NCBI RefSeq assembly: GCF_038235435.1
Contig: NZ_CP151275.1
Span: forward strand, 4,526,001-4,590,000
Length of the DNA: 64,000 nucleotides
Source of the DNA: Niveibacterium sp. SC-1
GTDB lineage: Bacteria > Pseudomonadota > Gammaproteobacteria > Burkholderiales > Rhodocyclaceae
Reading direction: 5' to 3'
The notes beneath the pieces were generated by a model. It searched no databases and was not told where the DNA came from. It saw only the letters and a program-made list of their open reading frames with translations. The translations under genes were made by a program, and so were the position numbers. This document shows, piece after piece, positions 52,097 through 60,666 of the stretch. Positions within the stretch are counted from its first letter, which is position 1, and each line of letters starts with the position of its first letter.

Positions 52097-53998
52097 ATGC
52101 ATTTGCACCCCGAGAACGGTCAGTCCTCGATCCTGCGCGCGTTCTGGCTCGTCCTGATCGCGCTGAGCCTGTTTGGCTTCGCCGCGCAGGCGAATGCCGA
52201 AGCCCCGGCGGACACCGTACGGCTGCACTTTCACCGCGACAACAACGACTACACCGGCTGGGGCCTGCACATTTGGGGGACCAATCTCGCCCTCAAGCGC
52301 GACGTCACCTGGGAGCATCCGCTCGAACCCGCCGGGGTCGACCCCTACGGCGTCTATTTCGACGTACCGATCAAGCCCGAGACGCGCAGTTTCGGCTTCA
52401 TCCTGCATCGCGGCGAAAACAAGAGCACCGCGCAGGACCTCGAGATCGACATCGGCAAGCACGGCCGCGAGGTCTGGCTGCTCGAAAACAGCACCACGGT
52501 CTTCACCGCGCCCCCGCCCACCAGCCAGGACTTCCAGGTCGGGCTGGAGGCGGCCCGCACCGAACAGGCGAGCATGCGCCTGCGCTGGCTCGGCGTCGCC
52601 GGCGGCGCACTCCTGCTGATCGTCGCCTGGGCAGTGTCGCAGCGACGCCTGGTCAGCACCCGCCAGCAGCTGGCGACGCAGGTTTCGCTGCTGATGCAGA
52701 CCCAGCAGGCGCTGAGCGAACAGGGTGACCGCATCCAGCCCGGCGCCGACGACGAGCTCACCGGCCTGCCGACGCGCGGCGGCATGCAGAAGGCGCTCGA
52801 CCTCGCGCTGGCCCGCGCGCGCCGTCAGCAGAGCAAGGTCGCGGTGATGTTCGTGGACCTCGATGGCTTCAAGGCCGTGAATGACACCGCCGGCCACGAT
52901 GCGGGTGACGCGGTGCTGCGCACCCTGGCCCAGCGCTTTCGCACCTGCCTGCGCGAAAGCGACACCGTGGCGCGGGTGGGCGGCGACGAGTTCATCGTCG
53001 TGCTGGAAAACCTGCGTGATCCCCTCGACGCCCTGACGATCGCCCGCAACCTGCTCGAAGCGGCGCGCACGCCAGTGGACTCCGCCAGCGGCCCCTGCCA
53101 GGTCGGCGCGAGCATCGGCATCACCGTCTATCCGGGTGACGGCGAGGACGGCCCTGCGCTACTCAAGAAGGCCGACTCCGCGATGTATCAGGCCAAGCGC
53201 GCGGGCAAGAACGACTGTTTCTTTGCCGACCCCGCACTGCAGGCGCTGGCCGAAGCCCGCATCAGGCTGGAGCGGGAGCTGCGGCAGGCGCTGCAGAACG
53301 GCAGCCTGCGCTTTGACTTTGCCCCCGTGCTCGCCTTGCCCGACGGATCGATGCTGGGCGCCGAACTGCTGCCGCGCTGGAACGGCGAGCCGGGCGGCAG
53401 CGCCGTGCCCATCGGGGAAGACGAACGCAATGACTTCGCCTCTGCCCTGAACCGGGCAGCCCTCAGCCACGCGCTCAACCAGACCCTGAGCGAAGCGCAG
53501 GCCCGCCGCGGGCGCGAGACGCAGCTGCGCTTTGCCGTGCGCCTGAACGGCGACGCCGGTGCGGCCCTGGCCCTGGCCAAGGAGCTGCTGGCCGGCCACG
53601 CCGGCGCGCGCATGATCCGCCTGGAGTTGCCGATCTCGGCCCTGGAGCCGCGGCGCCAGCTCGCCGACGCCATCGCGGTGCTACGTGGCTACGGCGTCAC
53701 GATCGGCGTCGGTCGCCTCGGCCTGCAGGAGATCGGCCTCACGCAGCTGGTGGCCACGCCCTTCGACGATCTGGTGCTGGATATCCCGGCACTCGCGGCG
53801 GCGCCCGGGAGCACGGCCCAATCGCTGGCCCAGTGTCTGGTCACGCTGGGTCGCACGCGCGGCTTCCGGGTCGTGGCCAGCGGGGTCGACACGCCCGCGC
53901 TGCGCGACTGGGCCGCCCGTGTCGGTTGCGACTCCGCCCAGGGCGAAGCCATGCACGCGGCGGTGAGCGCCGACAACCTGGCAAAGCTGCCGGCCTGA
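52097..53998 (+). CDS. Diguanylate cyclase with periplasmic PUD (CBM41-like) sensor and degenerate EAL domain
   Basis: This 633-residue protein has a signal/anchor segment (residues 15-34) and a periplasmic domain (40-138) resembling pullulanase-associated PUD/CBM41 modules: VRLHFHRDNNDYTGWGLHIWG, DPYGVYFDVPI, FGFILHRGENK and REVWLLENSTTVFT. A second membrane helix (163-180) and a linker lead to a GGDEF domain (218-385) with GGDEF at 295-299 and an I-site RESD at 286-289. The C-terminal EAL-like domain (390-630) lacks the key metal residues: AELLPRW replaces EALLRW and VGRLGLQEIGL replaces the DDFGTGYSSL block. It probably makes c-di-GMP in response to an alpha-glucan or related saccharide (inference). 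Confidence 0.88.
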   Translation: MHLHPENGQSSILRAFWLVLIALSLFGFAAQANAEAPADTVRLHFHRDNNDYTGWGLHIWGTNLALKRDVTWEHPLEPAGVDPYGVYFDVPIKPETRSFGFILHRGENKSTAQDLEIDIGKHGREVWLLENSTTVFTAPPPTSQDFQVGLEAARTEQASMRLRWLGVAGGALLLIVAWAVSQRRLVSTRQQLATQVSLLMQTQQALSEQGDRIQPGADDELTGLPTRGGMQKALDLALARARRQQSKVAVMFVDLDGFKAVNDTAGHDAGDAVLRTLAQRFRTCLRESDTVARVGGDEFIVVLENLRDPLDALTIARNLLEAARTPVDSASGPCQVGASIGITVYPGDGEDGPALLKKADSAMYQAKRAGKNDCFFADPALQALAEARIRLERELRQALQNGSLRFDFAPVLALPDGSMLGAELLPRWNGEPGGSAVPIGEDERNDFASALNRAALSHALNQTLSEAQARRGRETQLRFAVRLNGDAGAALALAKELLAGHAGARMIRLELPISALEPRRQLADAIAVLRGYGVTIGVGRLGLQEIGLTQLVATPFDDLVLDIPALAAAPGSTAQSLAQCLVTLGRTRGFRVVASGVDTPALRDWAARVGCDSAQGEAMHAAVSADNLAKLPA

Positions 53999-54043
53999 GC
54001 GGCCGGCCCCAATCGCGGCCGCGAGCCACCAGACCCCGGCCGC

Positions 54044-54565
54044 TCAGGGCGCGACGCGATTCTCCAGGCGCAGCGCTGCGATCCGTTCGATCTGCCGCAG
54101 CGCCTCGGCGACTTCGGCCTCCACGCTATTGCCCAGGCGCGCCTCCAGCGCCGCCAGGATCGCGGCGCGATCACGCCCGCGCACCGCCACCACGAAGGGA
54201 ATGCCAAAGCGCGCGCGATAGGCCGCATTGAGTTCCTGCAGGCGCGCAAATTCCGCCGGCGTGCAGCTGTCGAGTCCCGCGCCGCGCTGCTCGCTGGTGG
54301 ACTCCGCCGTCAGCTCGCCACGCACCGCCGCCTTGCCCGCCAGCTCGGGATGCGCCGCAATCAGCGCGTGCTGCTCCGCCGCCGTCGCCGCCCACATCTC
54401 CGCCACCAGTGCCGCCAGCAAGCCGGCCCGGTCGGCATATGGCCGCTGTGCCCAGGCTCGCCGGGCAATCCAGGGCGAATGCTCGAAGATGCCCTCCAGT
54501 GCAGCCACGAATGCGGCCTGGTCCATGGCCGAGAGCTGGGCGACATCAAACTGGGATTCGCTCAT
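54044..54565 (-). CDS. uraD: OHCU decarboxylase UraD
   Basis: This 173-residue protein decarboxylates 2-oxo-4-hydroxy-4-carboxy-5-ureidoimidazoline to allantoin. Family blocks are LEGIFEHSPWIARRAW near residue 23, HPELAGKAAVRGELTAES near 65, SEQRGAGLDSC near 84 and RFGIPFVVAVRGRDR near 113. The ATG at 54565 gives MSESQFDVAQ. It is divergent from uraH. Confidence 0.93.
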   Translation of the reverse strand: MSESQFDVAQLSAMDQAAFVAALEGIFEHSPWIARRAWAQRPYADRAGLLAALVAEMWAATAAEQHALIAAHPELAGKAAVRGELTAESTSEQRGAGLDSCTPAEFARLQELNAAYRARFGIPFVVAVRGRDRAAILAALEARLGNSVEAEVAEALRQIERIAALRLENRVAP

Positions 54566-54789
54566 GGGTCGCGTCGTAGAAAGTGATGCATAAAGCCTAT
54601 GCAGGCCTTGGAAGCGGCACAAGCACGGCGCCGTGATACAGAAATTCGCGCGCACCTTATGAGCGCGGCATTTACCTCGCGCGGGCCTCGCTGCAGCGGG
54701 TTCCGCGCGGTGCCGGCCCACGTCACCGCGGAGGGCCTTATTCGGGCGCCAGCATGCGGCCTATCCACCGGGCCGGGGCGGGGCCTTCC

Positions 54790-54795
54790 TATAAT
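54790..54795 (+). promoter_or_regulatory. Candidate -10 of uraH-puuD
   Basis: A consensus TATAAT within TTCCTATAATCGG lies 44 bases before the uraH start. The -35 region is weak. Confidence 0.45.
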
Positions 54796-54839
54796 CGGCC
54801 GATCTGCACGCCCGCCGTGCGCCTCGGGATCCGCCTGCC

Positions 54840-55181
54840 ATGGGACGCCTCACCACACATGTTCTCGACACCGCGCGCGGCTGCCCCGCGGCCGGGCTCG
54901 CCTTCGAGCTGCGCCGCGACGGCGTCGTGCTCAAGAGCGGCCACACCAACGCTGACGGCCGTGTCGACACACCCTTGCTCGAAGGCGCGGCGCTCCAGCC
55001 CGGCGTCTATGAGCTCGATTTCGCCTGTGCCGACTACTTCCGCAACGCCGGCCTCGCGCTGAGCGAACCACCCTTCCTGGATGTCGTCACCCTGCGCTTC
55101 GGCGTGGCCGACGCGAGCGCGCACTACCACGTGCCGCTACTCGTCTCGCCCTGGAGCTACTCCACCTACCGGGGCAGTTGA
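54840..55181 (+). CDS. uraH: 5-hydroxyisourate hydrolase
   Basis: This 113-residue transthyretin-like enzyme hydrolyses 5-hydroxyisourate. It has the N-terminal LTTHVLDTARGCPAAGL, the substrate-binding Arg/His residues and the diagnostic C-terminus YSTYRGS. The end overlaps the puuD start as TGATG, which suggests translational coupling. Confidence 0.95.
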   Translation: MGRLTTHVLDTARGCPAAGLAFELRRDGVVLKSGHTNADGRVDTPLLEGAALQPGVYELDFACADYFRNAGLALSEPPFLDVVTLRFGVADASAHYHVPLLVSPWSYSTYRGS

Positions 55182-56386
55182 TGGACGCCGCCTACCTGCT
55201 CGAAGTCTTCACCCTGCTGCTGCGCTGGGCGCATGTGATCGTGGCGATCGCCTGGATCGGCGCCTCCTTCTACTTCGTCTGGCTCGACAACAGCCTGCGT
55301 CCGCCTGCCGATCCCGCCCTGAAGGAAAAAGGCGTCTCCGGTGAGCTCTGGGCGGTGCACGGCGGCGGCTTCTACAACCCGCAGAAATACATGGTCGCGC
55401 CCTCGCACCTGCCGGCCGATCTGCACTGGTTCAAGTGGGAGTCCTACACCACCTGGATCACCGGCTTCCTGCTCATCAGCTCGCTCTACTACCTGCAGGC
55501 CGGCAGCTACATGGTCGACGCCAGCAAGATGGCGCTGCAGCCGCGCCAGGCCGTGGGCGTGGGCATCACCGCGCTGGTCCTGGGCTGGCTGGTCTATGAC
55601 GGCCTCTGCCGCCTGCTGATCAAGCGCAGCCAGGTCCAGCTCGGCGTCATCTACTACTTCTTCGTGCTCGCCATGGCCTACGCGCTGACCCAGATGATCT
55701 CGGGCCGCGCCGCCTTCCTGCACATCGGCGCGATGATCGCCACCACCATGAGCGCGAATGTCTTCTTCTGGATCATCCCCGGCCAGAAGCGCGTGGTCGC
55801 CGCCATGCAGCGCGGCGCAGCACCGGACCCCATGGACGGCCTGCGCGCCAAGCAACGCAGCGTGCACAACAACTACCTCACCCTGCCGGTCGTGTTCTGC
55901 ATGATCAGCAACCACTTCGGCTTCACCTACCAGCATCCGCACGCCTGGGCGATCCTCGGCCTGATCCTGCTCGGCGCAGTGCTCATCCGCCACTGGTTCA
56001 ACCTGCGCCACAAAGGCCATGCGCCCCTGGTGTGGCCAGTGCTCGGCTGCCTGCTGCTCATCGCCGCCTTCATCTGGACCGCACCCAGCCGCCCCGACAC
56101 GCCGGCGCCCGGCAGCGCCGCGGCGGCCACCCCGACGGTCACGGTCGCCGACATCCGCCCCATCATCGACGCCCGCTGCGCCGCCTGCCACGGCGCCCAT
56201 CCCACCCTGATGCCAACACCGGCCGGCGGTCTCGTGTTCGACAGCGACGAACACCTGCGCCAACTCGCCCCGCGCATCCACCAGCAAGCCGTGGTGCAGA
56301 AGGCCATGCCGTTGGGGAACATTACGAAGATCACGGACGCGGAACGGGCGAAGCTGGCGGCGTGGTTCGACGGTGGGGCTCAGTGA
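55181..56386 (+). CDS. puuD: Membrane urate oxidase PuuD with cytochrome c domain
   Basis: This 401-residue protein has eight or nine membrane helices in the N-terminal part (DUF989-type, starting LLRWAHVIVAIAWIGASFYFVWLDN) and a C-terminal cytochrome c domain with heme site CAACHG near residue 335 and a distal Met in KAMPLGN. PuuD oxidises urate to 5-hydroxyisourate and passes electrons to the respiratory chain. It is coupled to uraH. A TTG three bases upstream could also start it. Confidence 0.94.
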   Translation: MDAAYLLEVFTLLLRWAHVIVAIAWIGASFYFVWLDNSLRPPADPALKEKGVSGELWAVHGGGFYNPQKYMVAPSHLPADLHWFKWESYTTWITGFLLISSLYYLQAGSYMVDASKMALQPRQAVGVGITALVLGWLVYDGLCRLLIKRSQVQLGVIYYFFVLAMAYALTQMISGRAAFLHIGAMIATTMSANVFFWIIPGQKRVVAAMQRGAAPDPMDGLRAKQRSVHNNYLTLPVVFCMISNHFGFTYQHPHAWAILGLILLGAVLIRHWFNLRHKGHAPLVWPVLGCLLLIAAFIWTAPSRPDTPAPGSAAAATPTVTVADIRPIIDARCAACHGAHPTLMPTPAGGLVFDSDEHLRQLAPRIHQQAVVQKAMPLGNITKITDAERAKLAAWFDGGAQ

Positions 56387-56601
56387 GTCGCGTCGGGCGG
56401 TGTGCGCCCTCAAAGGCTCGCGCGTTGAATCTCAGCGCTTGATGGACGCGTGGTGGTTCGCACGGACGTCGACTCGCGCCCGCCCATTGTTCCCGTCACG
56501 GGAATTCTGATCTCCTGAGTGCTTCATTCCCTCTCGCTTTCAGGTTCAACAGAATCAGGCCCCACGATCCATTCTGGATTGCAGTGACGAAAGGAATCGG
56601 C

Positions 56602-57189
56602 ATGCACACCCCTACGCTCATCCTCGCAGGCGCTCTCGGGCTGGTTGGCGGCGGCTTGTCCCAAGGCGCCGGCGCGGCACTTCCCGAATCGATCGCAAAC
56701 GATCTCGCGCGCCGCGATGCGGACATTCACTGGCCTGCAAGCCATACGCCGGACACGGCGGTGATCTTTGCCCACAACGAGATCGCGATCGCGGCCTCCT
56801 GCGCGCAGGTCTGGTCGCATCTGGTCGATGCGGCGAGTTGGCCGGCCTGGTATGCGAATGCCAGCGATATCCACATCGAAGGCGCGCGCGACGGTCTGCT
56901 GGCGGCCCAGGCGGTGTTGCGCTGGACGACCTTCGATCTCGCGGTGGAAAGCCGCATCCATGAGTTCGAGCCGAATGCCCGTCTGGGCTGGTTCGGTAAG
57001 GCGGAGGGGGTCGACGCCTATCACACCTGGCTGCTGCGTCCGCAGGGCACGCAATGCGTGGTGGTCACGGAGGAAGTGCTGCGCGGCGAGGTAGCGCAGT
57101 CCCTGCTGGGCAGCCAGCCGGGCGCGCTGCATGACGCGCACGAGCAGTGGCTGCTGGGGCTCAAACGCCGCAGCGAGAGCGCGGGCTAG
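56602..57189 (+). CDS. Exported SRPBCC-fold protein
   Basis: This 195-residue protein has a signal peptide (LILAGALGLVGGGLSQGAGA) and an SRPBCC domain with HNEIAIAASCAQVWSHLVDAASWPAWYANAS and WLLRPQGTQCVVVTEEVLRGE. It is likely periplasmic with an unknown hydrophobic ligand. The ATG at 56602 has an AAAGGA ribosome site; a GTG at 56584 is a weaker start. It is not clearly linked to puuD, which ends 215 bases upstream. Confidence 0.78.
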   Translation: MHTPTLILAGALGLVGGGLSQGAGAALPESIANDLARRDADIHWPASHTPDTAVIFAHNEIAIAASCAQVWSHLVDAASWPAWYANASDIHIEGARDGLLAAQAVLRWTTFDLAVESRIHEFEPNARLGWFGKAEGVDAYHTWLLRPQGTQCVVVTEEVLRGEVAQSLLGSQPGALHDAHEQWLLGLKRRSESAG

Positions 57190-57252
57190 TGTGAGGACCA
57201 AGGTGCGGACTGGAGTTCGGACCTCGGGGCGCGGACTGTAGCGCGGGCGACT

Positions 57253-58140
57253 TCAGGCGAAGGCAGCGAGCAGCGCGTCGTAGGTGATGCGCACGCGCAG
57301 CGGCACCGGATCGCGGCGGACGCGGAAGAGCGTGAGTGGCCAGACGCGGGAGACGGTGCCGGGCAGCAGTTCCACGAGGCGTCCGCCGCGCAGGTGCTCG
57401 GCCGCCACCACCGAGGAAAGCTGGCCGACCCCGAGCCCGGCCACCACCGCCTCGCATTCGGCGAGCGGGTCGTCACTGGCGAAGACGGTGCGGGCCGGCA
57501 CGAAGCGCAGGCCGTTGCGGAACTCCCAGGGCCAGGGCCGGCCGGTCGCGCGTTCGATCAACTGGGTGGTCGGCACCGCGTCGAGATCGCGCACGCTGCG
57601 CAAGCGGCCGAGTTGCGCGATCAACTCCGGCGCGGCGCAGACATGCTGGCTCACGCGCGCCACGGTGCGCGCAACGAAACGGTTGTCGAGCAGGCTGCCA
57701 CCATGCAGGCCGATGTCGGCCCGCAACTGCACCGCATCCACGGGTTCGTCGGAGAGTCGGAGGTCGAAGCTCAGGCCCGGATGCGACTTGCCCAGTTGCA
57801 GCAGCACCGGCAGCAGGAAGCGTCGGCCGTGCATGGTTGGCGCGACGATGCGCACCAGACCTTCGGGCCGTTCGCGCGCGGCTCTGCGCGGTGTGTCGAA
57901 AAGTCGGTCGAACTGCGCGAGTGCCACCTCCGCCTCGGCGGCAAAGCGCTGACCGAATTCACTCAACACGCTGCGGCGGGTACTGCGGTGGAAGAGGACT
58001 TCGCCCAGCTCGTTTTCCAGCGCCTGCACGGCGCGCGTGACGACCTGCGGAGAGAGTTCGAGCGCCGCGGCGGCGCTGCGGAAACTGGTCGCCTGCGCGG
58101 CGGCGAGGAAGATGCGCAGCAAGGTCTGCTTGTCCTGCAT
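57253..58140 (-). CDS. LysR-type transcriptional regulator
   Basis: This 295-residue protein has the LTTR helix-turn-helix (SFRSAAAALELSPQVVTRAVQALENELGEVLFHRST, about residues 18-53) and an effector domain (GLVRIVAPTMHGRRFLLPVLLQL, LRADIGLHGGS). The ATG at 58140 gives MQDKQTLLRIFLAAA. It is divergent from the GH26 gene, 354 bp apart, and could regulate it (inference). Confidence 0.87.
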   Translation of the reverse strand: MQDKQTLLRIFLAAAQATSFRSAAAALELSPQVVTRAVQALENELGEVLFHRSTRRSVLSEFGQRFAAEAEVALAQFDRLFDTPRRAARERPEGLVRIVAPTMHGRRFLLPVLLQLGKSHPGLSFDLRLSDEPVDAVQLRADIGLHGGSLLDNRFVARTVARVSQHVCAAPELIAQLGRLRSVRDLDAVPTTQLIERATGRPWPWEFRNGLRFVPARTVFASDDPLAECEAVVAGLGVGQLSSVVAAEHLRGGRLVELLPGTVSRVWPLTLFRVRRDPVPLRVRITYDALLAAFA

Positions 58141-58494
58141 GGAATTCACCCACGCCACAAGGAGGCGCGAGCATGCCACGTCGCTGTCAGCGCGCGCCGA
58201 AGGATGTGGCGCCACGCGCATTGGCCGGGCAGCCCGCCGACGAGCCTGTACGACAAAGGCCGGCGGGCGGGGCCAGGGTTCCCGGCACGGGTACTTGGCT
58301 GCACGCGCTCGTGAGGGTGTTGTCGACGCCCACGACTCCGCTGACGCCGTGGTGATCCTTCAGTTCGACGCGGGTGCCCATCGGGTTGGCGAGCGCATCA
58401 ATGCCCCGACAGCCCATCCGGGCCGATCAGAATCGCAAGCCGCGCACGGTGCTCCGCAATTCATGGCACGACGTCGCGCCGCGCAAGGCCTACG
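58141..58494. other. Gap between LysR and GH26 genes
   Basis: This 354-bp divergent gap has no gene I can support. A 76-codon frame on the minus strand is not recognised and is probably noise. No strong operator is obvious. Confidence 0.5.
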
Positions 58495-59613
58495 ATGATC
58501 CGCCACACTCCCGCTCTTCCGGCCATCCAGCCGTTTTCCTTGTCCACACCTGTGATGTTCAAACCTGCGATGTCCACGCCTGCGATGTTCAAACCCGCGC
58601 TGCTGCTTGCCCTGCTGACCTGCCTGAGCCTGCCGCTCCAGGCTGCCGAATCGTCCGCCGAACGCCTGGATGCCGCACTCGCACAACCGGTGCGCGAGGA
58701 CGCCGCAGCCGCCCGGAAAGATGGCGTCTTCTTCGGCATCTTCCGCGCCGGGGATCTCACGGACCTCGCCGAGGACGCGCCGGCCGACCTGCGCTTCAAG
58801 CCGGCGTCGGTCATGTGGTTCACCCGCTTCGGCGGCGGCAACTTCCCGGAATCGGAAATCGCCTTCCTCTGGTCCAAGGGCTATGTGGCCCAGGTGACCT
58901 GGGAGCCGATGGACTGGAAGGGCGAGGGCGTTTCGCTGCAGGCCGTGATCGACGGCAAGTGGGACGAGTATCTCGACACCTACGCCAAGGCAGCCGCCAA
59001 ACAGAACATCCCCTTCATGCTGCGCTGGGGTCATGAGTTCAACGGCGACTGGTACCCCTGGTCGATCACCAAGAACGGCAACAACGCCAAGCTCTACGCC
59101 GCCGCCTTCCGCCATGTGGTGGATCGTTTCCGCAAGGCTGGTGCGCACAAGGTGCAGTTCGTCTGGTGCTACAACAACGAGGGCGTGCCCAAGAGCATCG
59201 ATCCCTTCGACGCCTGGCCGGGCGACGAGTATGTCGACTGGATCGGCATCGACGGCTACAACTGGGGCCGCTCGCAGTCCTGGAGCAAGTGGGCGAGCTT
59301 CGAAGAGACCTTCGGCCCCGCCTATGCGCTGGCGGCCAAGTACGCGCCCGGCAAGCCCATCGTGATCGGCGAGATGGCCTCCAGTGAAGTCGGTGGCGAC
59401 AAGGCCGCCTGGCTCAAGGACATGTTCGCCGTGCTGCCGCGCTACCCCGCGATCCGCGCGCTCACCTGGTTCGACCTGAACAAGGAAACCAACTGGTCGC
59501 TCAGCTCCAGCGACGAGGTCTACCTCGCCTTCATCAAGGGCCTGGAACAGCCTTACTGGCGTGGCAATGCCGAGGCGCTGATCGCGGTGGCCGCGAAGCC
59601 CCCGAAGCCCTGA
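58495..59613 (+). CDS. Secreted GH26-like glycoside hydrolase
   Basis: This 372-residue protein matches glycoside hydrolase family 26. The acid/base region is RWGHEFNGDWYPW near residue 178 and the nucleophile is in VIGEMASSEVGG near 292; WIGIDGYNWG lies between. GH26 enzymes are mannanases, xylanases or beta-1,3-xylanases; the exact substrate is unknown. The N-terminus is unusual: MFKPAMSTPAMFKPA is a duplicated segment before the hydrophobic LLLALLTCLSLPLQA signal peptide. The ATG at 58495 has an AAGG ribosome site; ATGs at 58555, 58570 and 58585 also exist. Confidence 0.87.
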   Translation: MIRHTPALPAIQPFSLSTPVMFKPAMSTPAMFKPALLLALLTCLSLPLQAAESSAERLDAALAQPVREDAAAARKDGVFFGIFRAGDLTDLAEDAPADLRFKPASVMWFTRFGGGNFPESEIAFLWSKGYVAQVTWEPMDWKGEGVSLQAVIDGKWDEYLDTYAKAAAKQNIPFMLRWGHEFNGDWYPWSITKNGNNAKLYAAAFRHVVDRFRKAGAHKVQFVWCYNNEGVPKSIDPFDAWPGDEYVDWIGIDGYNWGRSQSWSKWASFEETFGPAYALAAKYAPGKPIVIGEMASSEVGGDKAAWLKDMFAVLPRYPAIRALTWFDLNKETNWSLSSSDEVYLAFIKGLEQPYWRGNAEALIAVAAKPPKP

Positions 59614-59677
59614 TCCGCTAAAAACCGCTGGAGCGCGGCCCACGCCGTGCTCCAGCAGCTGCTCCGAGGCACACCCC

Positions 59678-60523
59678 TCAGGCAGCGCCAAAGTCGCCGT
59701 CGGTGGACACCGAAAGGTTGCGCCAGGCATCCAGTTCCGCCTGCAGACTTGCGAGCTTCTGCGCAATCATGCCGACAGCATCCGTCCCGGCACAGAAGCG
59801 CAGTGGCTTTGCGGGTGCTTCGGAAAGCTGCAGCAAGGCGCTCGCGAGTTTCACCGGGTCGCCCGCCTGGCGATGGCTATGGCTCTTGTAGTACTGCTCC
59901 AGCTCGGTGGAGCGCTGGGCGTAGTCGGCGATCCGCCGCGTGCCGTAGCGCAGGGAACGCTCGTCGAGGAAATCAGTGCGGAAGTACCCCGGCTCGACGA
60001 GGGTGATGCCGATGCCGAAATCGGCCAGCTCCGCAGCGAGTGACTCCGAAAAGCCCTCGACCGCAAACTTGGACGCGCAATACAGGCTCCCCGCCGGCGC
60101 GCCGAGCAATCCGCCGATCGAGGTGATGTTGAAGAGATGGCCCCCGCGCTGGCGGCGCATCACGGGCAGTACGGCCCGCGTCAGCGCCATGAGGCCGAAG
60201 ACGTTGGTGTCGAACTGCTGGCGGACCTCTTCCGCGCTGCACTCCTCGAAGAGACCCAGTTGGCCGTAGCCCGCGTTATTCACCAGTACATCGATGCGGC
60301 CAAAGCGGGAGACCGCCATCTCCACCGCCGCCGCAATCTGGTCGCCACGCGTCACATCCAGCGCCACAGTCAGCAGCGCTCCTTGCTCTCCGCTCAGGGC
60401 GGCCTCCACCGCCTCCGCCCGGCGCCCTGTCGCCACCACCGAATGCCCCGCCCTCAGCGCGGCGCGTGCCATCTCCAGCCCGATGCCGCGACTGGCCCCA
60501 CTGATCATCCAGACCTTGCTCAT
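59678..60523 (-). CDS. Short-chain dehydrogenase/reductase
   Basis: This 281-residue protein has the SDR cofactor motif WMISGASRGIGLEMARAA at the start and the catalytic Ser-Tyr-Lys seen in SIGGLLGAPAGSLYCASKFAVEGF near residue 138-161. The Arg in TGRRAEAVE after beta-2 suggests NADPH preference. The substrate is unknown. The ATG at 60523 gives MSKVWMIS. It is divergent from an AraC-type regulator gene, which may control it. Confidence 0.88.
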   Translation of the reverse strand: MSKVWMISGASRGIGLEMARAALRAGHSVVATGRRAEAVEAALSGEQGALLTVALDVTRGDQIAAAVEMAVSRFGRIDVLVNNAGYGQLGLFEECSAEEVRQQFDTNVFGLMALTRAVLPVMRRQRGGHLFNITSIGGLLGAPAGSLYCASKFAVEGFSESLAAELADFGIGITLVEPGYFRTDFLDERSLRYGTRRIADYAQRSTELEQYYKSHSHRQAGDPVKLASALLQLSEAPAKPLRFCAGTDAVGMIAQKLASLQAELDAWRNLSVSTDGDFGAA

Positions 60524-60666
60524 CTTGCGCTCCTTGAAGCGTCGTTTCAGGAGCCGCCACTCTGTTCGCGATGGTCGTCTGGCCGCTTGCCCTAAGCTCG
60601 CCCGTGATTGCACGATCCTGCTCCGCCGCGCCCGGGCGCTTGCCCGCAGGCCGCACGCCACCCACC

